Positions 29,501-39,300 of a stretch of 64,000 nt of DNA are shown here, one piece after another. Under the pieces are notes generated by a model, which saw only the letters and a program-made list of their open reading frames with translations, did no database searches and was not told the origin of the DNA. This DNA comes from a bacterium (GTDB lineage Bacteria; Electryoneota; RPQS01). The stretch's first letter is position 1. Each line of letters starts with the position of its first letter. Both the position numbers and the translations under genes were made by a program. The stretch is taken from positions 465,377-529,376 of the forward strand of contig DASXUQ010000005.1 of the NCBI GenBank assembly GCA_036504735.1, read 5' to 3'.

Positions 29501-31195
29501 GTCGGAGTTTGTCCCGGCAGCCGGTTGGATGCGTTTAATGACGATGGGGATTGCAGCGGAGGCGACGGTTACCAGAGTAAGCTGACGTTCCTGGCGGCGG
29601 AAGGCGCTATCTATTACATACTCGTTTACGGGTATCTAATGGAAGCCGGCCCCTATGTGCTGAACGTGAGTTCGACGCCGTACGTCACGCCGAATGACCA
29701 GTGCCCGGGAACACCGATTACTACACTTCCGTACCGGGACACCGGCGATACCCGGTGCGCGCAAAACGACTACCATTGGTCGTGCCCCCCCGATTCGGAC
29801 GCGGCGGACGTGATGTACAATCTTCTGCTGCATGAATGCAATACCGTGACGGTGACTCTATGTGGCAGCGGATACGATACAGGGCTTGAAATCCGCAAGG
29901 ATGGAGGTTGCCCGGGGTCCACGATGGTGGGGTGCAACGATGACAGCGAATGTTCGGGCATACTCAGGGGACAAAGCACGATCACATTCACGGCGATTGG
30001 CGGAGTGATGTATTACATTCTGGTGGATGGGGCGAACGGCGCCAAGGGCCCGTATGTGCTGACTGTGACCGGCGTGCCGTTCAGGCCGTCGAATGATCAC
30101 TGTCCGGGGACAACAATACCCAGCCTTCCCTACTCGGATGCGGGCGACACTCGATGCGCCGATAACGATTACACATGGAAATGCCCGCTCGACAGCATTC
30201 CGGATGCGCGGGATGTCTGGTACAACTACACGGCTCCCTACTGCGAGATCATTACGGCCACCCTGTGCGGGTCCGGTTATGACACAGGTCTGGAAGTGCG
30301 GACGCGCGACGGGTGTCCGGGTTCCGAGATGGTAGCATGCAGCGACGACAACCCCTGCGGCCTGACGCCGACCGTGTTCAGCACCGTGACGTTCACAGCC
30401 ATCCCCGGCTTCACTTACTACTTCATTGTGGACGGTTATTGGGGTGATGCAGGCCCGTACCTGCTGCAGGTGACGGCCAAGTCGTGTGATCCGACCCATG
30501 TTGATTCGTTGGTCATACATGTGGATGGGCCGGATATCGGTTTGAGCTGGAGTCCGCTCCCGCATGCCACGGGCTACACGATCTACCGTTGCACGGCGCC
30601 CGAGGAGATGTCGCCGATCTCTTCCAATCTCGTGGCGACATCAACAACCGCGAGTTTCGTGGATCACAGCGCTCTGAGTTCGTCACTGTCCCATTGCTTC
30701 TACACGGTGACCGCGACGCTCCCGAATGACAGCACGGTTGCGGATGTATCAGGCCCGATGCCGGACAAGGCCCATCTGCCTGCTCCTCGCTACACTGGCG
30801 GCCCGGTGTATCCGACTCCGGAGATTCCGGTAGTGGACAAGGCCCTGGTGCTGGCAGCCTCGACGATGCCGGAACCACAGGGGACAATGCCATTGCCCAA
30901 TCCGGCAAAAATCGGCGCTCGACGTGACGCATCACGCTTCGCATCATATCTGCCTGTCTACATAGATGAGGTCAGCGCGCCGGTTCAGGCTCCGGACAAA
31001 TTGCAAAGCTCGCGCCGGAGCCATCAGAAGCAACCATTGGGGATTTCTGACTTCATGCGGCTGCACTCCCCTTCAGCACAAGATGAAGTGAGATTGCCAA
31101 AGCCCGCTCCGAACATGCCGGGGAATATCTATCTTCCGGCCTATACGGGAGGCGCGGTTCCCCCGCAAGCTGATCCGAAAAAGCCGGCACGGTAG
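26507..31195 (+). CDS. Secreted FTP-propeptide zinc metalloprotease with six tandem PPC-like domains
   Basis: The protein has 1,562 residues; a perfect AAAGGAG lies 7 nt before the ATG. It begins with a signal peptide (MRYLCKVVLLICVIGLMVSA). An FTP-type propeptide covers about 40-180 and carries a FEQMVNGVPVYPGNLVVTLD core. The gluzincin catalytic domain has HEYGH (395-399) and the third ligand in GEGFGDYW (about 420), closest in layout to M36/M4. Six tandem repeats of about 125 residues follow, then one fibronectin-like domain and a Pro-rich tail. No T9SS sorting domain is seen. The repeats resemble prepeptidase C-terminal (PPC) domains, which act in substrate binding or secretion. A terminator follows. 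Confidence 0.88.
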   Translation: MRYLCKVVLLICVIGLMVSATFALVPAPRSALATAPTYWDQFGVWKPDQNRVIDTRDGRLQAVSSLAEGPFTGSPEAAARQFLVEHADWVGIVPTEPNLKATRVAESPMGYHVTFEQMVNGVPVYPGNLVVTLDRRNMVRFYFSSLIMVKGTPSNQASLAAADAVNIAHAYLKPVTTPRNAPQTDLVIWAGDNRDFAACWRVRQYMEQPRGDWEVLVDANTGAIRRVEDRACYWVNGTGNVYIPDPLTSAGATYGDPGYSDNNNADSPQLHAQLQSRTLTDITFSGGVYSLVGPWAAAADVEAPFGPPPTSSSPSGFGFNRSESGFEWVNVYFNIDLSQRWLQSLDFNNIQHGPLPFDAHGLNGDDESHYVPSENRIAFGDGGVDDAEDADVVWHEYGHAIQNSIVPGWGGNDERSIGEGFGDYWAASYSHSLSTFHDRWVDNWDGHNEFWPGRTVNANLHFPEHRAGDEHIAGMIYSQPCFEFMLDVGRTIADQVVVQSYYLLGTGASMPDAALAMITADENLYDGQHTWSISNHMVPRGLMLRPSNDTCPGVEFTSLPFSFTDITSVAAVDYAKCVGTQSPDVMFTMTLPTCQAVTASLCGSTYDTGLEIRSGGACPGSVQVACNDNFCDEQSQITFVAQAGVSYFMIVHGLGTHAGKYTLTVTGTTFTIPNDHCPGTTIGSLPYTDTGNTTCAAHDYNHAHGGLSPDVVYSYTADVCRNIVASLCGSTYDTEIEVRWSGNCPGDSLVAFNDDDYCNGHSSYQSSVSFAAMRGVTYYILVYGHNNSSGAYTLNVLGDPIIVPGDVCPGIPIPSLPYSTTGDTRCAAYNYSHRVLGTSPDVMYTYTPLTCQRVTASLCGSGFDTGIEVRAQGVCPGNVLVAWDDDFCDPLSSQTTFIAQAGVTYYIMVDGYDTEAGPYVLNVTGVPFVPSNDACPGTYIPSLPYTDSGNTRCATHNYAHAIIGESPDVVYFYRAPRCETVTVTLCGSSFDTGLEVRSVGVCPGSRLDAFNDDGDCSGGDGYQSKLTFLAAEGAIYYILVYGYLMEAGPYVLNVSSTPYVTPNDQCPGTPITTLPYRDTGDTRCAQNDYHWSCPPDSDAADVMYNLLLHECNTVTVTLCGSGYDTGLEIRKDGGCPGSTMVGCNDDSECSGILRGQSTITFTAIGGVMYYILVDGANGAKGPYVLTVTGVPFRPSNDHCPGTTIPSLPYSDAGDTRCADNDYTWKCPLDSIPDARDVWYNYTAPYCEIITATLCGSGYDTGLEVRTRDGCPGSEMVACSDDNPCGLTPTVFSTVTFTAIPGFTYYFIVDGYWGDAGPYLLQVTAKSCDPTHVDSLVIHVDGPDIGLSWSPLPHATGYTIYRCTAPEEMSPISSNLVATSTTASFVDHSALSSSLSHCFYTVTATLPNDSTVADVSGPMPDKAHLPAPRYTGGPVYPTPEIPVVDKALVLAASTMPEPQGTMPLPNPAKIGARRDASRFASYLPVYIDEVSAPVQAPDKLQSSRRSHQKQPLGISDFMRLHSPSAQDEVRLPKPAPNMPGNIYLPAYTGGAVPPQADPKKPAR
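28148..30480 (+). repeat. Six tandem coding repeats (PPC-like domains)
   Basis: Copies start near 28148, 28526, 28919, 29299, 29693 and 30092, a period of about 375-400 bp. Each begins [NG]D.CPG....[ST]LP[YF], carries SLCGS.[YF]DT.[IL]E[IV]R (or TLCGS) in the middle and ends YY[IF].V.G...[AS]GPY.L.V. Conserved Cys pairs suggest disulfides. The copies differ at many positions, so the expansion is not recent. Confidence 0.9.
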
Positions 31196-31217
31196 TGCCC
31201 TGATGGCCTTGAATGCG

Positions 31218-31255
31218 ACACAGGCTCCCCGGCAAAGGGGAGCCTGTGTCTTTCT
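31218..31255 (+). terminator. Intrinsic terminator after the metalloprotease gene
   Basis: A 13-bp stem (ACACAGGCTCCCC, 6-nt loop) is followed by CTTTCTT. It lies 22 bp after the stop codon. Confidence 0.8.
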
Positions 31256-31270
31256 TGCGACGATCTCAAG

Positions 31271-31300
31271 CAAAACAGCCTCACGTAAGAGGCTGTTTTT
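31271..31300 (-). terminator. Hairpin next to the left attachment site (original tRNA-Gly terminator)
   Basis: A 12-bp perfect stem (arms CAAAACAGCCTC and GAGGCTGTTTTG-like, loop ACGTAA) has U-runs in both directions. It follows the tRNA fragment on the minus strand by 3 bp. A similar hairpin follows the complete tRNA-Gly at 49.5 kb, so each junction has its own terminator. Confidence 0.7.
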
Positions 31301-31303
31301 ATA

Positions 31304-31350
31304 GGAGCGGATGACGGGACTCGAACCAGCAACCTCCAGCTTGGGAAGCT
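31304..31350. repeat. Left attachment site: tRNA-Gly 3' fragment
   Basis: This is a 47-bp copy of the tRNA-Gly 3' half from the anticodon stem to the acceptor end, differing from the complete gene at one base (A at 31328 in place of C), which breaks a T-stem pair. It is inferred to be the original chromosomal 3' end cut off by integration, now free to drift. Confidence 0.9.
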
Positions 31351-31385
31351 AATCCCAACCTCGGCAAAATAGGTACTTACAGGAA

Positions 31386-31405
31386 ATGGTAGAATTATGG
31401 TAGAA
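31386..31405 (+). promoter_or_regulatory. Candidate integrase arm-type sites (two direct repeats)
   Basis: ATGGTAGAA occurs at 31386-31394 and again at 31397-31405, an 11-bp period, between the left attachment core and the integrase stop codon. A third copy, inverted, lies at 49411-49419 near the right core. Spacing and mirrored orientation fit arm-type sites of a tyrosine recombinase. Confidence 0.45.
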
Positions 31406-31408
31406 AGA

Positions 31409-32554
31409 TCATCCGGCGGGGAGCACCGTGAACCGTACACGGCCAATCAGGGCCGCATGGTTCTCCTTCGCAAAGCTCGTATAGTACTCGAGCGTGGTCT
31501 TGTCCGACTCGTGGCCGACCCACTGCATGACGAGTTCGAGGGGGATGCCCGCCGCGAGGCATTGAATGATGAACGTGCGCCGGAGGTCGTGCAGAGTGAG
31601 CGGTTCCAGCTTCGCCTCGGCCTGAACTTTCTTGTAAAGGTCGTCCAGGTGGCCGCTGCCTCGGTGCAGGTTCGAAATGTTGTCGAACAGGCGGGCTCGG
31701 GTCCGTGGCATGCGGTCCAGAATCTCCCGCAGCGGTTCGGCAATCGGGACCGCGCGGCTCTGCGCCGATTTCATGGCGGGGATGAGAATGTGATTGGCGG
31801 CGTAGTCTACCCATGACCATTCACAGGACAGAGCCTCGCCCTTTCGCATCCCGGTATAGAGCACAAAGGCCAGAAACCACGAAAGCGGTTCCCCGTTGTA
31901 CGTCACCTTCGCCGCCGAGGCCAGTAGCCGGCCGCATTCCTCGCCCGAATAGTACCGGATCGGCTTGGTGCGCTTGGCCTTCAGCCGTTTGATGGTGGGC
32001 GGCTTCCATCCGATAATCGTCCCGCAGAAGTTCAGGAACGCCCCGAGCCGTGTCATATGCCCGTTAATCGTGACCTGTGACAGGTCTCCAATCCGAACGC
32101 CGCGCCGGACCTTTCCCCGGTCCATGAGCCATGTCCGGAACTTCAACAGATCCGCCGCTGTCACGCTTTTGGCTGCCCGGTGAGCGTAGTTCACGAGAAA
32201 GAACTGAACGGTGCTCTGGTGAAGGTACAGCACCCGGGCGTCCGTCCCCTCACTGCGGCGGGTGTCCAAGTACCCCTTGGCCAGCCCTTCCACGCTCTCC
32301 GCGTTTAATTCCTCTTGGCGAAAGGGATCCTTTCCGCTGTCAACTATCTTCTGAGCAACCTTGACGGCCTCCATGGCCTTCTTGTAATTCGGCCATTTGG
32401 CGGGACTGGCGAACTCGCGGCCGTCTCCACCCTTCAAGTAGCGCGGCTCGGTTTCAATCCCGGTGTTGTACTTCTTGGGCGGGCCGTCCTTCAGACTGAC
32501 ACATCCGTACCAAAACCACCCCTTACTGAGCTTGCGGGCATACACCGAGGCCAT
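31409..32554 (-). CDS. int: Tyrosine recombinase / integrase
   Basis: The protein has 381 residues. An N-terminal arm-binding region (about 1-90) is followed by a SAM-like core-binding domain (about 90-190) and a catalytic domain. The full active-site set is visible: Arg237 (TGMRKGEAL), Lys262 (MKSAQ), His322 and Arg325 (LHDLRRTF), His348 (VGHES) and the Tyr nucleophile at 357/358 (EYYTSF). It is placed at the left end with its C-terminus facing the attachment core, the usual arrangement for tRNA-targeting integrases. It lies 73 bp downstream of the excisionase-like gene and is probably co-transcribed with it from the promoter at 33144. Confidence 0.97.
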   Translation of the reverse strand: MASVYARKLSKGWFWYGCVSLKDGPPKKYNTGIETEPRYLKGGDGREFASPAKWPNYKKAMEAVKVAQKIVDSGKDPFRQEELNAESVEGLAKGYLDTRRSEGTDARVLYLHQSTVQFFLVNYAHRAAKSVTAADLLKFRTWLMDRGKVRRGVRIGDLSQVTINGHMTRLGAFLNFCGTIIGWKPPTIKRLKAKRTKPIRYYSGEECGRLLASAAKVTYNGEPLSWFLAFVLYTGMRKGEALSCEWSWVDYAANHILIPAMKSAQSRAVPIAEPLREILDRMPRTRARLFDNISNLHRGSGHLDDLYKKVQAEAKLEPLTLHDLRRTFIIQCLAAGIPLELVMQWVGHESDKTTLEYYTSFAKENHAALIGRVRFTVLPAG

Positions 32555-32627
32555 TTGTCAACCTGTCCAGAAGGTTAAAATCTTCGCCCTTTAGAGGGAT
32601 ATCCCACAACGCCCGCGCCGCGCACCC

Positions 32628-32876
32628 CTACTCCGAGGGGCGGGAGGGTGAGCGCCGCTTGATGACTGCCGCTATTTCTGCCGAAGTCGTGCAGTCGTAG
32701 AAAGGATTCTGGCCCCTGAAATGCTCATCGAGCGAGGCTTGCGTGATACCCACGCGTCGCGCCGTGAGCTTAACCTTCGTCAGGTTCCCGGCCTTGACCA
32801 TGCGCTTGACAGTCGGGATACTGCACTTGAGTTGTCTGGCAGCTTCGGCTATGGTGACGGTAGGGGGGATGATCAT
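32628..32876 (-). CDS. Excisionase-like MerR-type helix-turn-helix protein
   Basis: The protein has 82 residues from the ATG at 32876 (MIIPPTVTIAEAARQLKCS). The helix-turn-helix TIAEAARQLKCSIPTVKRMV followed by a short wing (LTKVKLTARRVGI) is of the HTH_17/excisionase type. The position between a small regulator and the integrase supports a directionality-factor role. The longer frame adds 30 residues overlapping the upstream gene. It starts 4 bp after the stop of the RHH-like gene, so the two are likely coupled. Confidence 0.75.
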   Translation of the reverse strand: MIIPPTVTIAEAARQLKCSIPTVKRMVKAGNLTKVKLTARRVGITQASLDEHFRGQNPFYDCTTSAEIAAVIKRRSPSRPSE

Positions 32877-32880
32877 GGCG

Positions 32881-33111
32881 TCACTTGCTGGCACTGATGG
32901 GTCTGCCGGTGCGGAGGCGCGTGATTGGGCCGAACGACTTCCCTGCCTTTTTCTCCAGTTTGGCAACGTGGCCAGTTACCGCGCCTTCGATTATTTCCCC
33001 TGTGGTCAAGCCTGTGTGGAACGCTGCCCGCCGAATCTTCTCGATGGTTTCCGGTTGCAAGTACGTGGCGAACTTTTCCCGCGCGCCCGCAACCTTCTTC
33101 TTTTCAGTCAT
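32881..33111 (-). CDS. Small ribbon-helix-helix-like DNA-binding protein
   Basis: The protein has 76 residues from the ATG at 33111 (MTEKKKVAGAREKF), with GGAG 10 nt upstream. A basic N-terminus is followed by a strand-helix-helix pattern (FATYLQPETIEKIRRAAFHTG, then LTTGEIIEGAVTGHVAKLE) typical of CopG/ParG-like repressors. It is the first gene of the regulator-xis-int operon. Its own promoter contains an 18-bp motif found again over a second promoter in the element, so autorepression is a reasonable inference. The exact family was not confirmed. Confidence 0.6.
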   Translation of the reverse strand: MTEKKKVAGAREKFATYLQPETIEKIRRAAFHTGLTTGEIIEGAVTGHVAKLEKKAGKSFGPITRLRTGRPISASK

Positions 33112-33134
33112 TTCTGCTTGCTCCAATGCGTATA

Positions 33135-33152
33135 ACAGTGGATAATATACGA
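33135..33152 (-). promoter_or_regulatory. Candidate operator over the regulator-xis-int promoter (copy 1)
   Basis: The motif TCGTATATTATCCACTGT spans the -10 box and start point on the minus strand. The second copy at 42573-42590 differs at one base. Confidence 0.5.
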
Positions 33153-33172
33153 CAATTACCCCGCAAAAACAA
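33144..33172 (-). promoter_or_regulatory. Promoter of the regulator-xis-int operon
   Basis: TTGTTT, a 17-bp spacer and TATATT are seen on the minus strand. The expected start near 33137 leaves a leader of about 26 nt to the ATG at 33111. Confidence 0.6.
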
Positions 33173-33300
33173 GCCCGGTCAGTGGGCTACCATCATTTCG
33201 GAGACCGTCATCTCCCAATGCATAACTATTCATCATGATATCAAACAGTTGTGTGGAGCGGTAGAATGGTGGGCGAAAGCAGCCGCGAATAGGCGCAAGA

Positions 33301-33321
33301 AACCCGACCTAAGGCCGGGTT
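33301..33321 (-). terminator. Terminator candidate after the giant cargo gene
   Basis: A 9-bp stem (AACCCGGCC with GGTCGGGTT, loop TTA) is followed by TTTCTTGCG on the minus strand. It sits 26 bp after the stop codon and separates the cargo operon from the integrase operon. Confidence 0.55.
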
Positions 33322-33346
33322 CTCGCTCCGTCTATGCCTGCGTTTC

Positions 33347-36300
33347 TTATCGAATCAGCATCATCTTCTTGGCATCCACAAAGTTTCCGGCCTTGATACG
33401 ATAGACATACAGACCGGAGGCAACAGATGCTCCGGATGTGGTCCTGCTGTCCCACGTCAGACGGTAGACACCTGCAGGCCTCACTTCATCGATCAGCTTG
33501 GCCACTTCCTGTCCGAGGATGTTGAACACCTTCAATTCCACCCGTACCGCGTCCGGCACATCGAACCGGATTTCAGTATTGGGGTTAAAGGGATTCGGGT
33601 AGTTCTGGTAGAGGCGGTACTCTTTGGGGATCGCCGCACTCTTACCCTTGGCTGCCAGGGCCGGATTGTCCAGGATGCGGGCCAGTTCACTGACGCGCTG
33701 CACAAGCTCGTGGACATTTGCGCTGCGCACACGGGCATTGCGCGGGCGGACGGCTTGATCGTGGCGGTTGAAGAAATACACACCCATCGCGTCGGCCAAG
33801 GCCTGGATCGAATCGCGTGGCGTGCGTGCTGTTTCCATCAACTCCTCCAAACCTGCCAAAGCCTCAGCCGGTCGTCCTTCCTTAGCCTTTGCCACGAACG
33901 ACAGCCGCTGGGCAAGCTTTTTCTGCTCAGGGTCGACCAGTGAACGCGCCTGCTGGGAAAGGAAGGTGCTGACTGTCTGCTCGGCATCACCCTTGCGTGC
34001 CAACTTGGACAGATTCACCAAGGCTGCCGGTGCCAGTTTGGAGTCGGGATGATCGGCCAGAAATTTCATCGTCTCCCGTGCGGAAGCCTGCGTGTCACTC
34101 CGCTTACCCACGGCCTTAGCTTCACGCCATTGGGCAAGTTCCTCGTGATGCACCCGCAACAACTCCGCACGGTTCACCGACCGCTTTTTCAGGGAGGAAA
34201 GCGACTTGGTAACCGGCCCGGCGGGGGAGGCGGCTTTGGTTGTCTCCCCGCTGACTTTGCTGACCACAGGTGATGGAGACAGGACTACGCTGCTCGCACT
34301 CAGGCGCTTACTGTCCTCGGGGCGTGAGTCCGTTCCTGCCTGTTGTTCCTCACCGGGAATAATGAAGTTGTTGCCTTGCCCAAAGGAGGCGGTTCCGGCC
34401 TGATCACAACCGATGTAGGTAGCCAAGGACGTGTCCACCAGCCAGCGAGCGGGCGTCGTGGGCCAAAGGTAAGAGTAGAATGTGCTATCCGCCGGAGTAA
34501 TCGGGCTCCACGTATTCATTCCGATGTCCCAAGTATCCGTCGTATCGCCGGATTTCAGATAGCGGCCCGTGCCCGTGATCAAAGTAAATTCATTCTCACC
34601 GTCTCCAAGGTCCACTAAAGACGGATCGGCACTGTACAACAGCGTACCGCTGCTATCGGAGACTTGGCTGTGCGCACCGACCAAGTCCACTGTGCCGTCC
34701 TCGACCCAGACATCCGCCAGGCTGTCGCCGTTATCCGTGATCTCGGTGCATTCCAACGACAGGTTGCCGCCTTCCCAGTTCAGCAGGCCATAATTCTTGC
34801 TGCCGCGAATAATGGAATTGGAAATGCACAGATCCGTGTCGTTGTAATAACTGAACACGCCGACATCGCCGCTGTTGCGGATGTCGCAGTTCTCGATTTT
34901 CAGATAGCCTCCGTCCACCAGCGCCAGACCGGTCCCGAAGCCAAGGCCATTGGGGTCATTGACCCCACACCCGCCCATGTTTTCCAGCACTGAGTTTTTG
35001 ATGTAGCTGGAACTGTCCGTGCCCCAGCACCAGAGGCCTTCATCGAACGTGCGGAAGGTGCAGGAGTCGGCTTTGAAGATGGGACGGCGCGTGCTCCATT
35101 CATTAGGATTATCGTTGCTGTTGGACCAGCCTTGTCCTTGCAGGATGGCGTGCTTCAGATCCACGTAGCCGCAGATGGATTCCAGATTGACCCAATTGCC
35201 GGAACTGTCCCAGTTGAGGATCACCGGGTTATCGGCTTCGCCCTGTACGTACAGTTTGCCGCGTGGCTGCTGCCAGTCGAACCCTTCCACCATGAGATAG
35301 GCATCCGGAGCAAAACTCACCGTGGCGTTCTTGATGCCCGGATATGGCTTGATCACCAGCGTGCCGCCTTGGGCAATGTCAATCGTGCTATCCACACGGC
35401 AGGGTGCATACATCACCGTGCTGTCCGTGATCGCGTAGCGTGTCCACTTGCTTAAGGATGCGATCAAGTAGCTGATGCTATCCTGCACGGCCTCAAGCTC
35501 GCCGGCGCTGACAAAGTCGGCAGTATCCTGATTTTGCCGGAGCAGTTCCAGCGTCAAAAGGTCAATGTGCGCATCCACACGCTCCGTGTCCGTCACCGAG
35601 CTATCCCGCATCGCTTCCAGCACCGTTTGTGCGCCGTTTATGTCTCCCGCATAAGCCAGCGACCAGGCTTGTGCGCTGCGCGCTTCCCGCTTCGTGGGGC
35701 GGAAGGTGGCTGTGTCGGCCAACTGCTTGAAGTAGAGCGTGGACACAGAGGGAGTACTGGCGGACAAATCGGCAGTCAAAACTCCCTGAATACCCGACTG
35801 GCCAAATGTGGTGCGGCTGGCCGAGGAAATGGTGCTTTTGAAGCCGATCCGTGCGCTGTCATAGTCTGCTTTTGCCAGTTGATGGAGACCGTATCCAAAT
35901 GACGCGTCAGCCGGGGTAATGGCGGTGTCCACGTTTGCTGTAAAGCTGCAAAGACTCCAAGACGGGATAATGCCGTCGATCCATGCATCCGCAGGGACGT
36001 GATGATGCACGGTATCCGCGACCGAAGTTCCCCACGCGTTGTAGCGCCAGTCGCGCGTGACGGTGGTTTGGGCATCTGTTCGCGGGGCATAGATCCAAGG
36101 TTGGTTGGCAACACCGGTGATCAGGTTCCGCCCGTTGATCATAACGAGGGTGCTGAGGATTGCGCTGATTTGCACACTGCCCGAGTAATTGTCTATGATC
36201 CGATTGCCGCCCCAGAGCGGATCGAGGTAGCTCGCGTCGCCCATCACCACGGTCGAAGATAGGGCGCTGATCCCGCATCCTTTATTGCCGGAAATATTGC

Positions 36301-39300
36301 AGCACTTCAGTCTGGCGGTACTTCCGTATAGGGACAGTGCACCGGGAGCCTTGTGCAGGGGATCGATTTCTGTAGTAGCTCCGTTATCGGTGAAGGCGTC
36401 ATGGGTGAACTGCCCATCAGCGTTGGGCAGCAGACAGGCACCGTTGACACGGTTACGTGTTACCGTCGATCCGTCCATCGTCAGACTACTGCCGGAGCAC
36501 CAGATGCCGGTTGCGTTTTCCGAAAAGGCCGAACTGTCTATGTCCGCCCGAACCCCCGGCGTCATCGAGAGTCCGGTGCCGCAGCGGCTGAACGCACAAT
36601 GGTCTATGGTCGCCCAAGGATTGTCGAACGGGCTAAAGTCGTTATTCTCCAGCGAGAGCCCTACCTTCGCGCCCTGGATGTCCGCGTGGTGAAGCGAAAT
36701 CTGGCAACTGCTCGCCTGCTCAACCGTGATCCCGTCCCACAATTTGTCCGCGTTGGCAGGCTGCAAGCGTATCTTGATGCTGTCATTGCCCACAATATTC
36801 AAATGCCTGCCGGGAGAGGTTCCCTCAAAGCGAATCCCTTTGCCTTCCCAAAAGGTCACTGTTGCCACGCTATCATAGCGATACCGCCAAGTGGTTCCGA
36901 CCAGAAAGCTGTCGCGCAACGCGGCGATGTTCGGCTGGATGGTCAGGCTGCCGTTTCCCCGGATCACGATGTTGCGATGAAAATACTGCGGAGCAAAGAT
37001 CACGGCGCTCTCATTGTCAATAATCCAGTCCGTCGTGTCCGCAGGATAGAAGTGCACTAACTCCGCCTCGCCGGGCTGAAGAATCACTTTGATGATTCGC
37101 CGGTTTTGAGGAGCATGGTCAGCCAAGGTACTGCTGTCCGCCAAGACTCGATCAACACGATATTCCAGCTCCGGGTGGAGGACATCTTTGACCGTTAATT
37201 CCACCTGACGACTCTCGTCGTCCTGAGCGCGGCGATTTACAATCAGAAACCAGTAATCATCAGGTCCAACGTTGGGAGTCATGAAGCGGGAGACCTGGAC
37301 GTACGACGCGGCCCAGTTTTCCCACTCCGTGTATTGTTGAGTGTAGGAGTTCTTCTTCCGTGTTTCGATCAGCGCAACGTAGCTTGGCGGACTGGCATTG
37401 TTAAGATAGTCGCGCCCAACCCATGTACTGTCGCTGGAAAAGTCGTTGTAATTATAGCCAAACGCCCGGCTGGCATAGGTACGCACAAACCTCAGCGGCT
37501 CGAGCACCGGGGCGATGCGGTGGATGTCGTTGCAGACTTTTTTGGCCGCATAATAGCGAGGCGTCCGGAAAGCAAAGCGCGAATTGGCATTACAAAACGT
37601 GCCCACGGCGGTCGGAGAGTCATCAGATGCGCTCAAGCCCCACTCCATCAATCCTTGTGCGTAGTTGCCAAGCAAAGTGTCCGATGCGTTCCACAAGGGC
37701 TCCGACATTCCTTGATACCACATGATGCCGTCCACATCGCAGGCCACGGCCAGCCAGGCGCTGAGCTTCACTTCATTGCCGGATGGCTTTCGCAATTGCT
37801 CAACATAGTCCGGGGTCGTGGCATGATCTGCACCGCCCGCGATCAGCGCCCAGGACTTCGACCCGTGATCATGAACGAATTTCGTTTGCCGCAGCAGATC
37901 CATATCATAACGGTTGTCCCATGAAGCCGGAATCGGTGTGCCGTCATTCCGCGCCCTGTCAAGCACCCCCTTCTCTCCCCAAATATGTGCGTCAAACGTG
38001 GCTTGCAGCGACATCCAGCCTGCAAATTGATTTGGAACACCCTCATAGGTTCCACAAGGATTGGGGTCTATTGTCAAATGAACATATGGCGTGTCGGTTG
38101 CGGATGTCGTGTGCAGGAATTGGGTAATGGAACCCCAATTCTGGAGCGGATTACAGTGATCCCAGTTTCCGTAAATGTCGAACTCCTCCATTTTCACGGG
38201 TATCTTCACGCCGAGGCTGTCGGCATAGTAGTACAGCGAATCGGTTCCGCCAGTATTGCCATTGCGGTGCTCGTGCCCATTGATGAAGAAGGGCGGGGCA
38301 TCGTTATGCTGCAAGATCTGGTTCACCTTGGCATAGGACTCAAGCATTCGCGGATTAGGCTCATCAATGTACCAACTCTTCAGCGCACCTCCACTGGCTT
38401 GTGCCTCGTTACGGAAAGAACTCGCGATGAGTGTTTGGTAGGTTGTTGTGTCCGCCCCCGAGCGGAACAGGCGGTAATAGCCTTCGTCGCACGCTTCCAC
38501 GCTGTAAAGGTAGTACGTGTGGTGGCCAGTGTAGTCAATCTGGAACGCCACCGGGTTCGATCCCGGCCCCTTGGCCGCACGACCAAACATGTGCGGGCCA
38601 TCACGTAACCACCACTCATCGGCGGGAAGTGTGAGAATATTGAAACTGTCACCAAGCGCCACAAATTGACCCGAACCGGCAGAAGGTGTAATTGAATATG
38701 ACCAAGAAAAGAAGTATCTCGGGTCGGGTCCGACATCCCCGAGCCGGATTGGAATCCCCGGATAGCGGACATACTTGACGTCGGTATGTGCAAGGGCACT
38801 GCCGCCATAGAGCTTGCGGTCATAGTCTGTAATGCCCACAATCCAGTAAAAAATAGCTACGGTATCCGTTGGCAGGCTGTTCGGGCCGTCGGCTTCAATC
38901 TTCTGGGTGAGTTTGAAGTGCATCGGCATCACGCAATCGTTCACCTGCCAGTTATCGCGCCACCGTGCCTCCCGCGCTCCCCAACCGCCCCACGAGCTGA
39001 AGCCACCGCCGGGTTTCCAAAATGGACCGGGTCCAGCAGACGGATCAACCGCGAGGACGCGCTGATTGATCTCTGTAGCCGATATGTCCGCTCGCACGCG
39101 AGATGTGATCGTTCCCCAGTTTTTCAGCGAGTCACAGTACTCGTACCAATCCGTATAGGCAGTATGTGTGAACAAGGCCTTACTCTCGACGTACTTAAAC
39201 ATCTGATCGGGCCAGTGGTCGGTCATAACGTGCATTGACATGCCGTTGACGCGGCCATAATCAGACGGCTCGTACCAAACGTAGAGATTGGTCATGCCCA

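Noticed and set aside
28148-30480. CRISPR-like or non-coding tandem repeat
   Set aside because: The period of about 375-400 bp, frame preservation and protein-level conservation show tandem protein domains. No CRISPR array was seen anywhere in the window.
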